DNA of 64,000 nucleotides from K189A clade bacterium (GTDB taxonomy: Bacteria; Pseudomonadota; Gammaproteobacteria; Pseudomonadales; Azotimanducaceae): the NCBI GenBank assembly GCA_902565895.1, contig CACFGV010000004.1, forward strand, positions 26,186 through 90,185, given 5' to 3'. Numbering within the stretch: position 1 is the first letter of the stretch; each line of letters begins with the position of its first letter. The notes below the pieces were generated by a model, which saw only the letters and a program-made list of their open reading frames with translations, made no database searches and was not told the DNA's origin. Shown one piece after another: positions 47,319 through 56,570 of this stretch. The position numbers and the translations under genes are program-made.

Positions 47319-50200
47319 GGGGAAGCACTCACGTGTGAAATCTCAGAGCTAGGGCGTGGTGCGATGCCTTTGTCAGAAAGCAAAGCGTCTAACTTCGTAT
47401 TCATGTCACAGGCAAACCCTAATTCAATACGCAAAGCCCATACATGAGTGAGGTCCAGTTCTAACGCTCGCAACTTAACCGCATCTTTTTCAGTACAAAC
47501 TACGGCGAGTTGATCGGAAAACATGACTTCCAGACCAGAAAAAACATGATGATCAGAGTATTCATGTGGGTCCACCGACAAACTAAGATCCTGCAGCGTC
47601 TTAAAAAAGCGTGCAGGGTTACCGATTCCGCATACTGCATGTACCAACCCATAGCGCTCTGCAAACGTCACAACATCAAGCCTCTGCCCCGAGCCTAAAT
47701 TGGCAAAGTCCAAAGCCTGAACTTGGGTCACAACTTCGGACTGTATCAACCCGCTGGGCGCACCATTACTCACAACCCAATCCACCTCTGCTAGACGTGA
47801 CGGGGATTCTCTCAGCGGTCCTGCAGGTAGTAGTCGTCCATTGCCCAGACCGCGTTCACCGTCGATGACAATGATCTCGGCATCACGAGCCATTGCGTAA
47901 TGTTGTAATCCATCGTCGCTCACCACTACATCGCATCCCGCTTGTTCTAACAATCCGACGGCCTTTGGCCGGTCGGCAGCAACGGCTACTGGCTGATGCA
48001 ACCGCTGACTTATGAGGAGCGCTTCGTCGCCGTATACCTTCGCGTCGCCAACCGTATTCACAAGCGCACCCCCGCGGCTAGCGCTGCCCTTGTAGCCGCG
48101 CATCGCAATACCTGGCCTAAAGCCGCGTTTCTGGAGCTGTTCAACCAACCAGATCACCATGGGTGTTTTACCTGTTCCGCCCACAGTGATGTTCCCTATA
48201 ACAATTACCGGTATGTGCACCCGACCGGTCCCGTTGCTCGCTTGTTGCTGGGAGCGGCGTAAACGTCTACTCACCACGCCGTAACACCAAGACAACGGCG
48301 CGAGCAGAACAGCCCAGTACGAGTTCGAATACCAAAAGTGAGAGAGGGCTGAAGCAGAACGAGAAGCGTAATTAGCACTCGTTTCGAAAAGGCCATGAGG
48401 CGCTAACGTCGGATTCGAGGTAGGTTCAGGTTCTGGCTTCGTTGGATCTTCTGGTTCGGGCACATCCTGAAATTGGGCCGCATGTAACTTCGCATATTGC
48501 GCGCCCCGATCCAGCAATTGTTGATGCGTGCCTTGTTCGACGATGCAGCCATTTTCCAGAACTACAATTACGTCAGCAGATTCAATAGTCGACAACCGAT
48601 GCGCAATCACCAGCGTCGTTCGGCCTGCCATAACCTCCACCAACGCAGCCTGAATATGCTTCTCGGACTCGTTATCCAGTGCCGAGGTCGCTTCGTCCAT
48701 AATCAAAACAGGCGCATCTTTGAGAAGCGCCCGCGCAATCGCTATGCGTTGCCGCTGCCCACCCGACAACAGAACACCATCGTCCCCAACGATGGTATCG
48801 AGCCCTTCAGGCATAGCGTTGATGAACTCATCAGCATGAGCACGTTGGACGGCTAAAATAATCTCAGCATCGTCAATATCTGCTAAGTCGCCGTAGGCGA
48901 TGTTATTCCGCAGCGTGTCATTGAATAACGTCACTTGTTGGGACACTAAGGCGATCTGCTGACGAAGCGACGCAAGTTGAAAATCATTGATATCAATGCC
49001 GTCTAACTTAATAACGCCTCGCTTAGCGTCATAAAAACGCGGCAACAAGCTAGCTAAGGTCGACTTACCACTTCCTGATCGCCCGACCAAGGCGACTTTC
49101 TGACCAGCGGCTATTTGTAAGTTGATATCACTTAAAACATCCGGTCCATCGGCTTGATAGCGAAAGCTAACACCGTCAAATCGCAACTCGCCGTTTATAC
49201 GACCTAACTGCTCTTTACCCTGATCAACCTCCACAGCGGCATCTAACTGGCTGAAGACATCCTCTGCGGCAGCGATACCACGCTGCAACTTCGCATTTAT
49301 TTCTGACAGCTTACGAATCGGCCGACCTAGCATACCCGCCCAGCTCAAAAACATAACTGCCTCACCGCCGCTCAAGGCGCCACCAACATCGGGTCGATAA
49401 AGCAAAAGTATCAATCCACACAGCGCAACGGTAATGATGGTTTCATTTAGCTGTGAGCTAAATACCCGGGTAATCGCCATCTTAAGGTTTTGCTGACGAT
49501 TTACTTTACTTGCCCGCTCAAAACGGCTGTGCTCGTAATTCTCTCCACCAAAAGTCTTTACTACACGGAATCCGCTAACGGCTTCTGACACGACATGGGT
49601 AACGTCGCCCATAGAATGTTGTATACGCTTAGCTATACGTCGAAACCGACTGCTGGCAAATACAACCACAAGTGCGAGCAGTGGCGCTGCTGCAATAAAA
49701 ATTAAGGTTAGGCGCCAGTTCAAAGCAAGCATGAAGCCCAACAAAACGATTACTTTCAGACCGTCCTGAACAACGGCACGAATCGCGTCGGTGCTGGTAT
49801 CTCGAAGCTGCGTCACGGTAAAGGTGATACGTGAAACGATATGCCCCTGGGCGTTGGCGTCAAAGTACTCAGTAGGCAGACGCAGCAATTGATCGAACAA
49901 TTGTTGGCGAAGATTAAACACCATGTTGAAAGAAACTCGAGCCATGACACTCTCGCCAACAATGGTGCCAATGGCTCTGAGACCCGCAGCGGCGGCCATC
50001 ATCAAAGGTATCGTCGCTGCTGCTCTAGCGGCCTCGTTATCCCATTCATCGATGAGGTTGCCAAATAGCCGAACAAAATAGCCTTCAGCACCTGCAGCCA
50101 ATAAAAAACCCAGCACAGAAATGGCAAACAAGAACCAGTACGGCGCCAAATAACTCAGCAGCCGCTTGTAAGTTTGCCAATCGGAAGTATTTCTTTTCAT
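47315..50200 (-). CDS. msbA-lpxK: MsbA-LpxK fusion: lipid A flippase ABC transporter joined to tetraacyldisaccharide 4'-kinase
   Basis: A single 961-residue frame. Residues 1-578 are a complete MsbA half-transporter: six-helix membrane domain (about 20-310), Walker A LVGRSGSGKS (371-380), signature LLSGGQRQRIAIARAL (about 477), Walker B VLIMDEATSALD (498-509) and the His switch AHRLST. A Pro/Glu-rich linker (579-610) follows with no stop. Residues about 618-961 are a full LpxK: membrane-contacting WYSNSYWAVLLAPLSWCYGVVS, Walker A GGTGKTP (674-680), VVSDDGLQHYAMARD. There is no ATG at the LpxK start. The fusion would both phosphorylate and flip lipid A. It overlaps kdsB. Confidence 0.92.
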   Translation of the reverse strand: MKRNTSDWQTYKRLLSYLAPYWFLFAISVLGFLLAAGAEGYFVRLFGNLIDEWDNEAARAAATIPLMMAAAAGLRAIGTIVGESVMARVSFNMVFNLRQQLFDQLLRLPTEYFDANAQGHIVSRITFTVTQLRDTSTDAIRAVVQDGLKVIVLLGFMLALNWRLTLIFIAAAPLLALVVVFASSRFRRIAKRIQHSMGDVTHVVSEAVSGFRVVKTFGGENYEHSRFERASKVNRQQNLKMAITRVFSSQLNETIITVALCGLILLLYRPDVGGALSGGEAVMFLSWAGMLGRPIRKLSEINAKLQRGIAAAEDVFSQLDAAVEVDQGKEQLGRINGELRFDGVSFRYQADGPDVLSDINLQIAAGQKVALVGRSGSGKSTLASLLPRFYDAKRGVIKLDGIDINDFQLASLRQQIALVSQQVTLFNDTLRNNIAYGDLADIDDAEIILAVQRAHADEFINAMPEGLDTIVGDDGVLLSGGQRQRIAIARALLKDAPVLIMDEATSALDNESEKHIQAALVEVMAGRTTLVIAHRLSTIESADVIVVLENGCIVEQGTHQQLLDRGAQYAKLHAAQFQDVPEPEDPTKPEPEPTSNPTLAPHGLFETSANYASRSASALSHFWYSNSYWAVLLAPLSWCYGVVSRRLRRSQQQASNGTGRVHIPVIVIGNITVGGTGKTPMVIWLVEQLQKRGFRPGIAMRGYKGSASRGGALVNTVGDAKVYGDEALLISQRLHQPVAVAADRPKAVGLLEQAGCDVVVSDDGLQHYAMARDAEIIVIDGERGLGNGRLLPAGPLRESPSRLAEVDWVVSNGAPSGLIQSEVVTQVQALDFANLGSGQRLDVVTFAERYGLVHAVCGIGNPARFFKTLQDLSLSVDPHEYSDHHVFSGLEVMFSDQLAVVCTEKDAVKLRALELDLTHVWALRIELGFACDMNTKLDALLSDKGIAPRPSSEISHVSASP

Positions 50201-50203
50201 GGA

Positions 50204-50638
50204 TCAGTTAACGGACTTGACCGTGCTCAATCGTATGTCGGTAAACCCTGCTTTGCGACACGCATCCATCGCCCGAATAACAAATTGATAATCGACATTT
50301 TCATGGCCATCAATTCTTACGGGCACGGATGTCACCCCTCTATTTTGTTTCCGCTGCAACAATGCGTCAGCAATTTCATCAGCACCACTAGCCGACAATA
50401 CTGATCCATTAACGGCAAAGCCTCCTCGGGCATCAATGGTGATGACCAGCGTCTCGAGCTTCGACTCGGCATCTGCACTGATCGACTCTGGCAACTTTAT
50501 GGGAATGTCCTTAGTCGCAACGAAGGTAGTTGAGACCATGAAAAAGATTAGGAGTAAGAAGATCACATCAATCAACGGAGCTAACTCCAGCACAGCTTCA
50601 TATCGGTGACGCCGGCGCTTTAGCAAAATACTGCTCAC
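50204..50638 (-). CDS. ExbD/TolR family protein
   Basis: 144 residues with one transmembrane helix (about 17-38) carrying APLIDVIFLLLIFFMVSTTF, where the Asp is the conserved proton-path residue. A short periplasmic domain ends RKAGFTDIRLSTVKS. It pairs with the ExbB/TolQ protein immediately upstream (ATGA overlap). An exbB-exbD pair before lpxK is the Pseudomonas-type arrangement. Its physiological partner is unknown; no tonB adjoins this copy. Confidence 0.9.
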   Translation of the reverse strand: MSSILLKRRRHRYEAVLELAPLIDVIFLLLIFFMVSTTFVATKDIPIKLPESISADAESKLETLVITIDARGGFAVNGSVLSASGADEIADALLQRKQNRGVTSVPVRIDGHENVDYQFVIRAMDACRKAGFTDIRLSTVKSVN

Positions 50639-51249
50639 TTATGCCTCTCCGAGCTCAGACGTGCAGCCCAGTGCCTACTGGTTTCATCTAACTCGACAAG
50701 CAATGCATCGACTTTCCGCAGCAGCATTCGATGGGCGATCAAGGTCGGGATGGCTATGGAAAGGCCAGCTGCCGTCGTAATCAGGGCTGTGGAAATCCCA
50801 CCTGCAAGAACAGCGGTATCGCCGGATGCGGACACGACAGAAGTAAAAACATCGATCATGCCGACCACCGTTCCCAATATCCCCAGCAGTGGCGTGATCA
50901 GCGCGATGATACCTAGCGCAGTCAAATAAGTTTCCAAATCATGCGCCACGCTGCCAAGCACGGTTTCGCGCGCAACCTCTAGGTCCACAACATCCGCTGC
51001 GCTCAATGCCACCAAAATCCGCCCTAGGGGAGAATGCTTGGTCAATTGCTCACTCGCTTGTTGATCAGCGCTGACTCTCATTAACTGGGCAACGGTCAGA
51101 TTTACAAGCTCTGCCGGTATAACGAACTCACCTCGCAACGACCAATACCGCTCCACACATATCGCCGCGGCAACAACACTACAGCTGAGTATAGGTAACA
51201 TCAGCCAGCCACCGGCCAAGATCACGTCAATCAAATTCGACCCCGGCAA
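50635..51249 (-). CDS. MotA/TolQ/ExbB proton channel family protein
   Basis: 204 residues with three transmembrane helices (about 10-30, 108-130 and 148-172) and the channel blocks LLGILGTVVGMIDVFTSVVS and GISTALITTAAGLSIAIPTLIAHR. It overlaps the exbD-like gene by four bases and lies 12 bases after the DSD1-family gene. This is the second ExbB/ExbD set in the window, unrelated in position to the TonB2 set. Confidence 0.9.
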   Translation of the reverse strand: MPGSNLIDVILAGGWLMLPILSCSVVAAAICVERYWSLRGEFVIPAELVNLTVAQLMRVSADQQASEQLTKHSPLGRILVALSAADVVDLEVARETVLGSVAHDLETYLTALGIIALITPLLGILGTVVGMIDVFTSVVSASGDTAVLAGGISTALITTAAGLSIAIPTLIAHRMLLRKVDALLVELDETSRHWAARLSSERHK

Positions 51250-51261
51250 TATTCAAAACGT

Positions 51262-52434
51262 TTACCAGCTACAGCCACGACCAGTGATCGGCCAACAACT
51301 GTGAATCAGTCCATCTTCCTCTAGCACCCAGTAAAAATCATGCAAGTTCACCGTAGGATCACAGTGAGGGACTGCAAAGCGGTGCACCTGTCCCAACTTA
51401 ACTTCTTGCTGACCCTCGCCGAGGATCAACACCCCATGCTCGTCCCCAGCAAAGCGAAATTCGACTCCGGGGAGTTCATCGCAGACAGGGTTCACTGAAT
51501 CCGACGCAAAAGCCTTGTAACCGCCATCCACTGTGATGGTTTTTGCCTGCGGTTGGCTGATCGTGCTACACGCTACGGTCAACGCCAATGCAAAGTCTTC
51601 AAAACGATCATCACCAGCACTGGCCAGTACCCGGTATTCTTCATCCATAAAAATGTAGCTACCTACTTGCAAGTCGGTAATGCGATCTACAGCCACATCA
51701 ACATCGTAGGTTCCAGTGCCTCCGCCCGTAACGATGTCGCAATGGATACCTCGCCCTTCTAAAGCTGAGAAGAAGTCATCCAGTCGCGACCAAGAAGCTA
51801 ACGACTTGTCTTTGCGCTTCGCATAATCCGGAATATGCATGAGGTGTCCGGCATAGTGCTGAATCCCTGCGAAATTAAATCTTTGATCCCGCGCCATAGC
51901 ATCTATTAGCCATAACATCGTCTCAACATCACGAGTACCCGTCCGCCCCATGGAGAGATCAATATCTACCAGCAGACCTAATTGCTGGTCAGCATCAATT
52001 GATTGACGCAGAACCTCCATTCCCTCTTTAGAATCAACAACCAAGTGCAGCTTATGATCTGGATGCTGCTGCAACAACGCATTCAGACCCTGGGCTTTTT
52101 GTACAGTTGCCAAGGGTGAAGTGAGCAAAATAGATTCGACACCCGCAGCAAGCATCACCGCAGCTTCGCTAAGCTTGGCTGCACAGACACCCACGGCTCC
52201 CTGCTCTATCTGCATGTGTGCAATGGTGGGGCACTTATGGGTTTTACTGTGGGGCCTAAAGCTTTTGTTGTGATCCTGCACATGCGTCGCCATCTTGCGC
52301 ATATTGTCAAGCATTAGCCCACGATCAAGCACCAAAGCTGGCGTTGCCAGCTGTGCAAGTTCCATGGGTTGGTTTAATTCAATCGGCTCGCTGTTACGTT
52401 CGCTAAGCTGTTGCAGTAGCAGTTCTGTAGACAT
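51262..52434 (-). CDS. DSD1-family PLP enzyme (D-threonine aldolase / D-serine dehydratase-like)
   Basis: 390 residues of the fold-type III (alanine-racemase-like barrel) PLP family that acts on D-3-hydroxy amino acids. The PLP lysine is Lys64 in RPHSKTHKCP; the barrel contains LVDIDLSMGRTGTRD and VTGGGTGTYDVD. At the C terminus His357-Cys358-Asp359 in VPHCDPTVNLHD forms the metal site. The His-x-Asp pattern is that of D-threonine aldolase, whereas D-serine dehydratases use His-x-Cys, so aldolase is favoured. It starts two bases after galU inside an envelope operon, an unexpected place. Confidence 0.85.
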   Translation of the reverse strand: MSTELLLQQLSERNSEPIELNQPMELAQLATPALVLDRGLMLDNMRKMATHVQDHNKSFRPHSKTHKCPTIAHMQIEQGAVGVCAAKLSEAAVMLAAGVESILLTSPLATVQKAQGLNALLQQHPDHKLHLVVDSKEGMEVLRQSIDADQQLGLLVDIDLSMGRTGTRDVETMLWLIDAMARDQRFNFAGIQHYAGHLMHIPDYAKRKDKSLASWSRLDDFFSALEGRGIHCDIVTGGGTGTYDVDVAVDRITDLQVGSYIFMDEEYRVLASAGDDRFEDFALALTVACSTISQPQAKTITVDGGYKAFASDSVNPVCDELPGVEFRFAGDEHGVLILGEGQQEVKLGQVHRFAVPHCDPTVNLHDFYWVLEEDGLIHSCWPITGRGCSW

Positions 52435-52436
52435 AG

Positions 52437-53267
52437 CTAAACACCCATTCTTGACCGTTCAAAGCAGTAATTCGTCGCCTCAACAAAACCCTCCACAGAG
52501 CCGCAATCAATGCGTCGTCCTTTGAATTTGTAGGCGAGAACCCGACCCGCTTTAGCTTGCTCCATGAGCGCATCAGTAATTTGCACTTCACCATTGCGAC
52601 CTGGGGGCAGCGTTTCCAAAATATCGAAGATATCCGGTGTCAAAACATAACGGCCAATAATCGCAAAATTGCTCGGTGCAGCGTCAACAGGCGGTTTTTC
52701 TACCATATCGGTGACTCTTATAAGATCTTCCGTCATAGCGTCGCCGGCAATAACGCCATAACGATCAACCTGATCTAGCGGCACTTCTTCGATGGCAACA
52801 ACACTGCACTTGTGCTGCTGGTAAATCTCGGCCATTTGCGACATTACGCCAGCTTCATTTTCGGTAAGGCACAGGTCGTCGGCAAGAATGACCCCAAAGG
52901 CTTCGACGCCAACAATCTGCCTGCCGGTAAGTATGGCGTGCCCAAGCCCCAGCATTTCTCTTTGCCGTGTATAAGAAAACGAGCATCGCGCGATAAGACT
53001 TCGAATACCTTGCAACGCGTTTTCCTTGCCGGTTCCGGCAATGGAGCTTTCCAGCTCGAAACTAACGTCAAAATGATCTTCGATTGCGCGTTTGCCCCGG
53101 CCAGTGACAAAACAAATGCGATCCAACCCAGCGGCAGCGGCTTCCTCTACACCGTACTGGACAAGGGGCTTGTCCAGGATCGGAAGCATTTCTTTTGGCA
53201 TCGCCTTGGTTGCCGGTAGAAATCGGGTGCCATAGCCGGCGACCGGAAATAAACACTTTTTAAGCAA
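52437..53267 (-). CDS. galU: UTP-glucose-1-phosphate uridylyltransferase
   Basis: Makes UDP-glucose for polysaccharides and glycolipids. The 276 residues contain FPVAGYGTRFLPATKAMPKEML (nucleotide-binding block, in two overlapping parts), FVTGRGKRAIEDHF, and VILADDLCL with the Mg-binding Asp pair. MVEKPPVDAAPSNFAIIGRY is typical of bacterial GalU. The start appears to be TTG at 53267, with GAGGG upstream. It heads the run galU-DSD1-exbB-exbD-msbA/lpxK-kdsB, where all gaps are 12 bases or less or overlapping. Confidence 0.93.
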   Translation of the reverse strand: MLKKCLFPVAGYGTRFLPATKAMPKEMLPILDKPLVQYGVEEAAAAGLDRICFVTGRGKRAIEDHFDVSFELESSIAGTGKENALQGIRSLIARCSFSYTRQREMLGLGHAILTGRQIVGVEAFGVILADDLCLTENEAGVMSQMAEIYQQHKCSVVAIEEVPLDQVDRYGVIAGDAMTEDLIRVTDMVEKPPVDAAPSNFAIIGRYVLTPDIFDILETLPPGRNGEVQITDALMEQAKAGRVLAYKFKGRRIDCGSVEGFVEATNYCFERSRMGV

Positions 53268-53338
53268 TGCAGTTTCGCCCTCAGTTGCATACCGCTATGT
53301 TAGCCGGAATAGCCTTAGAGGTGCGAATTCCGTAATAG

Positions 53339-53785
53339 TCAGTGCTGGGCACTCTCTGATTGCGCAACTTCTAATCTTAAGGCGGCGACCAGATGACGGC
53401 AGATCAAAACGCCAGTCGTCTTTCGTTGACCATAACTTAGTTTGCCAGCAGCACCTTTACGTCTATGTAGGTTTTTATTCTTTCGATCTATCAAGGACTC
53501 GGCCAGCGCCATTGCTGAACTGAAATGTTCAGCAATTTTTTCTTGGTCACCGCTACGCGCGTGGTCACCGGATTTGTGTGCCGAATCCAGCGGATTATTT
53601 ACAGAATCAGGCTTACCAAGTTGCTGCTGCAGCCGTTGTCGAGTGTTGGCGTTGCAGTTCAAATCAACCCGTGATTCTTGCTCTTTAAAAAGCGGTAAGG
53701 TGAGACACAGCTCTCTATTCGGCTCTTGCACAGCGATGTTGTGCTCGACAAGCCAATCTTCCTGGGTCATTAACTCTTGTTTCAT
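53339..53785 (-). CDS. hypothetical protein
   Basis: 148 residues, no recognised family. The N-terminal part is acidic/neutral, the middle is polar and low-complexity (about 60-85, with Asn/Asp/Ser/His), and the C-terminal part is basic (IDRKNKNLHRRKGAAGKLSYGQRK) before a hydrophobic helix. There is no signal peptide or membrane segment. It lies between clpB (47 bases from its stop) and galU on the same strand. Possibly a small nucleic-acid-binding protein, from charge alone. Confidence 0.5.
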   Translation of the reverse strand: MKQELMTQEDWLVEHNIAVQEPNRELCLTLPLFKEQESRVDLNCNANTRQRLQQQLGKPDSVNNPLDSAHKSGDHARSGDQEKIAEHFSSAMALAESLIDRKNKNLHRRKGAAGKLSYGQRKTTGVLICRHLVAALRLEVAQSESAQH

Positions 53786-53832
53786 AGTCGCAATGTTAGC
53801 AGTACTGTATATTTATACAATACTCCAATCAC

Positions 53833-56400
53833 TTAAGATCCCGCAGCGCTAAATACGAGGGCATCATCTTGCCACTCCCCGGAAATTTTATTGCCGGGCA
53901 AGAATTTCCCGGCAAGAATCTCTTTAGCGAGGGGGTTTTCAACTAAACGTTGAATCGCTCTTTTTAGTGGCCGTGCGCCGTAAACGGAATCATAGCCTGC
54001 CTCAGTAATCTTCTTTAGCGCCTCATCACTGAGACTTAACTGCAAGTCTTGCTCTGTTAGCCGACCACTGAGCGCTTGCAGTTGCAACGTTGCGATCTGG
54101 GCGATCTGTTCCTCACCTAAAGGCCTGAACACTACAACATCATCAACTCTGTTTATAAATTCAGGGCGAAAGTGTTGAGCCACAATACCCATCACCGTGC
54201 TCTCTAAGCGCTCATCATGGCCGTCCTCGGTTAACGTCTGAATAGCATCTGAACCCAGATTCGAAGTCATCACCAGCACGCAGTTGGTGAAATCCACAGT
54301 ACGCCCATGACCGTCCGTCAATCGCCCGTCATCGAGCACTTGCAGCAAGATGTTAAACACATCGCTGTGGGCTTTCTCTATCTCGTCGAGCAAGATCAAC
54401 GAATAAGGTTTGCGTCGAACTGCCTCAGTTAAGTATCCACCCTCTTCATAGCCAACATAACCTGGAGGTGCGCCGATCAGTCGTGCTACAGAGTGTTTCT
54501 CCATGAATTCGGACATATCTAAACGTAAGAGCGCATCCTCGCTGTCAAATAAGACCTCCGCCAGCGCTTTGCATAGTTCCGTTTTGCCAACGCCTGTGGG
54601 TCCGAGAAACATGAAAGAACCGTTTGGACGATCACGCTCTGCCAAGCCTGCTCTGGCCCTGCGTACAGCTTGACTAACAGCATCAATTCCTTGTTTTTGC
54701 CCAATCACGCGCTTGGAAAGTTCTTTCTCAAGATTTAACAATTTTTGTTTTTCGGCGGACATTAACCGCGCCACCGGTATGCCCGTCCATTTCGCTACAA
54801 CCTCAGCAATTTCTTCCTCTGTGACACGGTCACGCAACAACTGATTGCCGTCAGTTGTCTCCGGCGCCTGCTCAATCTGCTTCTCTAAGTCTGGAATCAC
54901 CCCGTACTGCAGTTCTGACATACGCGTTAAGTCCCCCTCACGCCGCGCTGCTGCGAACTCCAAGCGCGCCGATTCAAGCGCTTCTTTAGCGCCCTGGGCA
55001 CCTTTCAATGTGGACTTTTCCTGTTGTAGCACCGCATCAAGGTCGTCGTACTCTTGCTCCAACGCCGTTGCCATACTGCGTAACTCTTCAAGCCGTCGCT
55101 GGCTCGCTTCGTCTTGTTCTTTTTTTATTGCTTCGATTTCCATGCGAGTCTGCATCAATCGGCGCTCCAGAGCGTCCATGCTTTCAGGCTTGGAATCCAT
55201 CTCAAGGCGAATTCGACTGGCCGCTTCATCGATAAGATCAATCGCTTTATCTGGCAACTGCCGATCAGTTATGTAGCGATGCGACAACGTTGCCGCAGCG
55301 ACAATAGCAGGGTCCGTAATGTTGACCCCGTGATGCACCTCATAGCGTTCTTTCAGTCCGCGCAGAATGGCCACAGTGCTTTGCAGATCCGGCTGGTCTA
55401 CCTGCACTTTCTGAAAACGTCTCTCTAATGCCGCGTCTTTCTCGATATAGGTTCGGTACTCGTCTAAAGTAGTCGCACCCACACAATGCAACTCACCTCT
55501 AGCCAGGGCCGGCTTCAACATATTTCCCGCATCCATTGCGCCGTCTGCTTTGCCCGCGCCTACCATGGTATGCAGTTCATCTATAAATAGAATGATCTTG
55601 CCTTCTTGTTTCGCCAAATCGTTGAGCACGGCTTTCAGCCGCTCTTCGAACTCGCCTCGATATTTAGCCCCTGCAATTAATGCCCCCATATCAAGTGACA
55701 ACACCTTTTTGTCTTTCAGCGATTCCGCGACCTCACCATTAACAATGCGTTGCGCCAAGCCTTCAACTATGGCGGTCTTTCCCACTCCGGGCTCACCAAT
55801 CAAAACAGGATTATTCTTAGTGCGGCGCTGCAAGACCTGAACCGTTCGTCGTATTTCGTCATCACGACCGATAACCGGGTCCAACTTCCCTTCTAGCGCT
55901 CTTGCGGTCAAATCTATGGTGTATTTTTCTAGTGCCAAACGCTGTTCTTCATCATGTTTTTCCAACACCTTATCTCCTTGCCGATGTTTTTCTGCTGTCG
56001 CCTCTATCAGCTCAGGGGTAATCCCCAACGGCTTCAATAATTGTCTTAGCTCCGTATCTTGAAGCAGCCCAACAAGCACCCATTCCTCTGGCACAAACCG
56101 ATCGCCGGCCTTTTCCGCCAGTGTTCGTGCAACGGCTAACACCCTGCCTAGTTCACTACTCATCCGCAGATCATTAGACGCAGTGCCTAGCGTTGGAACC
56201 TGCGCAATCGCATCCCTCAAACGTTCCCGCACCTGCGACAGCGCGCCTAATTCGCCACAAACTTCGACAAGTAACGATTCATCTATACTGCTAAAGGCGC
56301 TCACCAAATGCAGGGGCCGCATTTCCGAGTGCTGCCCTGCCAAAGCTAAGTTTTGAGCTTCGTGCAGCGCCTTTTCTACTCTATGGGTAAACTGATCCAT
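53833..56400 (-). CDS. clpB: ATP-dependent disaggregase ClpB
   Basis: Hexameric AAA+ chaperone that threads proteins out of aggregates with DnaK. 855 residues (E. coli 857). In order: N domain with two Clp_N repeats (1-145), AAA1 with Walker [10 protein letters not shown] (near 205), the pore loop [11 protein letters not shown], a long coiled-coil middle domain (about 405-525) that marks ClpB against ClpA, AAA2 with Walker [10 protein letters not shown] (near 605) and GYVGYEEGG, then the C-terminal ClpB_D2 domain. GGGAG precedes the ATG. A heat-shock-type promoter lies upstream. Confidence 0.97.
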   Translation of the reverse strand: MDQFTHRVEKALHEAQNLALAGQHSEMRPLHLVSAFSSIDESLLVEVCGELGALSQVRERLRDAIAQVPTLGTASNDLRMSSELGRVLAVARTLAEKAGDRFVPEEWVLVGLLQDTELRQLLKPLGITPELIEATAEKHRQGDKVLEKHDEEQRLALEKYTIDLTARALEGKLDPVIGRDDEIRRTVQVLQRRTKNNPVLIGEPGVGKTAIVEGLAQRIVNGEVAESLKDKKVLSLDMGALIAGAKYRGEFEERLKAVLNDLAKQEGKIILFIDELHTMVGAGKADGAMDAGNMLKPALARGELHCVGATTLDEYRTYIEKDAALERRFQKVQVDQPDLQSTVAILRGLKERYEVHHGVNITDPAIVAAATLSHRYITDRQLPDKAIDLIDEAASRIRLEMDSKPESMDALERRLMQTRMEIEAIKKEQDEASQRRLEELRSMATALEQEYDDLDAVLQQEKSTLKGAQGAKEALESARLEFAAARREGDLTRMSELQYGVIPDLEKQIEQAPETTDGNQLLRDRVTEEEIAEVVAKWTGIPVARLMSAEKQKLLNLEKELSKRVIGQKQGIDAVSQAVRRARAGLAERDRPNGSFMFLGPTGVGKTELCKALAEVLFDSEDALLRLDMSEFMEKHSVARLIGAPPGYVGYEEGGYLTEAVRRKPYSLILLDEIEKAHSDVFNILLQVLDDGRLTDGHGRTVDFTNCVLVMTSNLGSDAIQTLTEDGHDERLESTVMGIVAQHFRPEFINRVDDVVVFRPLGEEQIAQIATLQLQALSGRLTEQDLQLSLSDEALKKITEAGYDSVYGARPLKRAIQRLVENPLAKEILAGKFLPGNKISGEWQDDALVFSAAGS

Positions 56401-56426
56401 TGATACTCCCAGTGCCGAGCTAAACT

Positions 56427-56455
56427 CACACCTTTAAGTTCCCTGTTAAAGTGTG
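56427..56455. promoter_or_regulatory. inverted repeat upstream of clpB
   Basis: CACACCTTTAA and TTAAAGTGTG face each other across eight bases (10 pairs with one extra C). One arm overlaps the predicted -10 element of clpB. It is not the CIRCE sequence. It could be an operator for a dimeric regulator or a stem near the 5' end of the message. Confidence 0.45.
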
Positions 56456-56477
56456 GACTTAATGAGTAAATTCAACC
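56449..56477 (-). promoter_or_regulatory. sigma32-like heat-shock promoter for clpB
   Basis: On the minus strand GGTTGAA (56477-56471) is followed by a 14-base gap and CCACACTT (56456-56449). This fits the sigma32 consensus CTTGAA / CCCCATnT at most positions and at correct spacing. The first base after the -10 lies about 48 bases before the clpB ATG. clpB is a standard member of the sigma32 regulon. Confidence 0.5.
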
Positions 56478-56570
56478 TTGCGTCTAAGTTGCCTGCATTT
56501 GTTTTCACGCCTTACAGACAGAACCTCAATTGCACTGACGTAGTAATTTTAACGATCGAACTTAAGCCTG

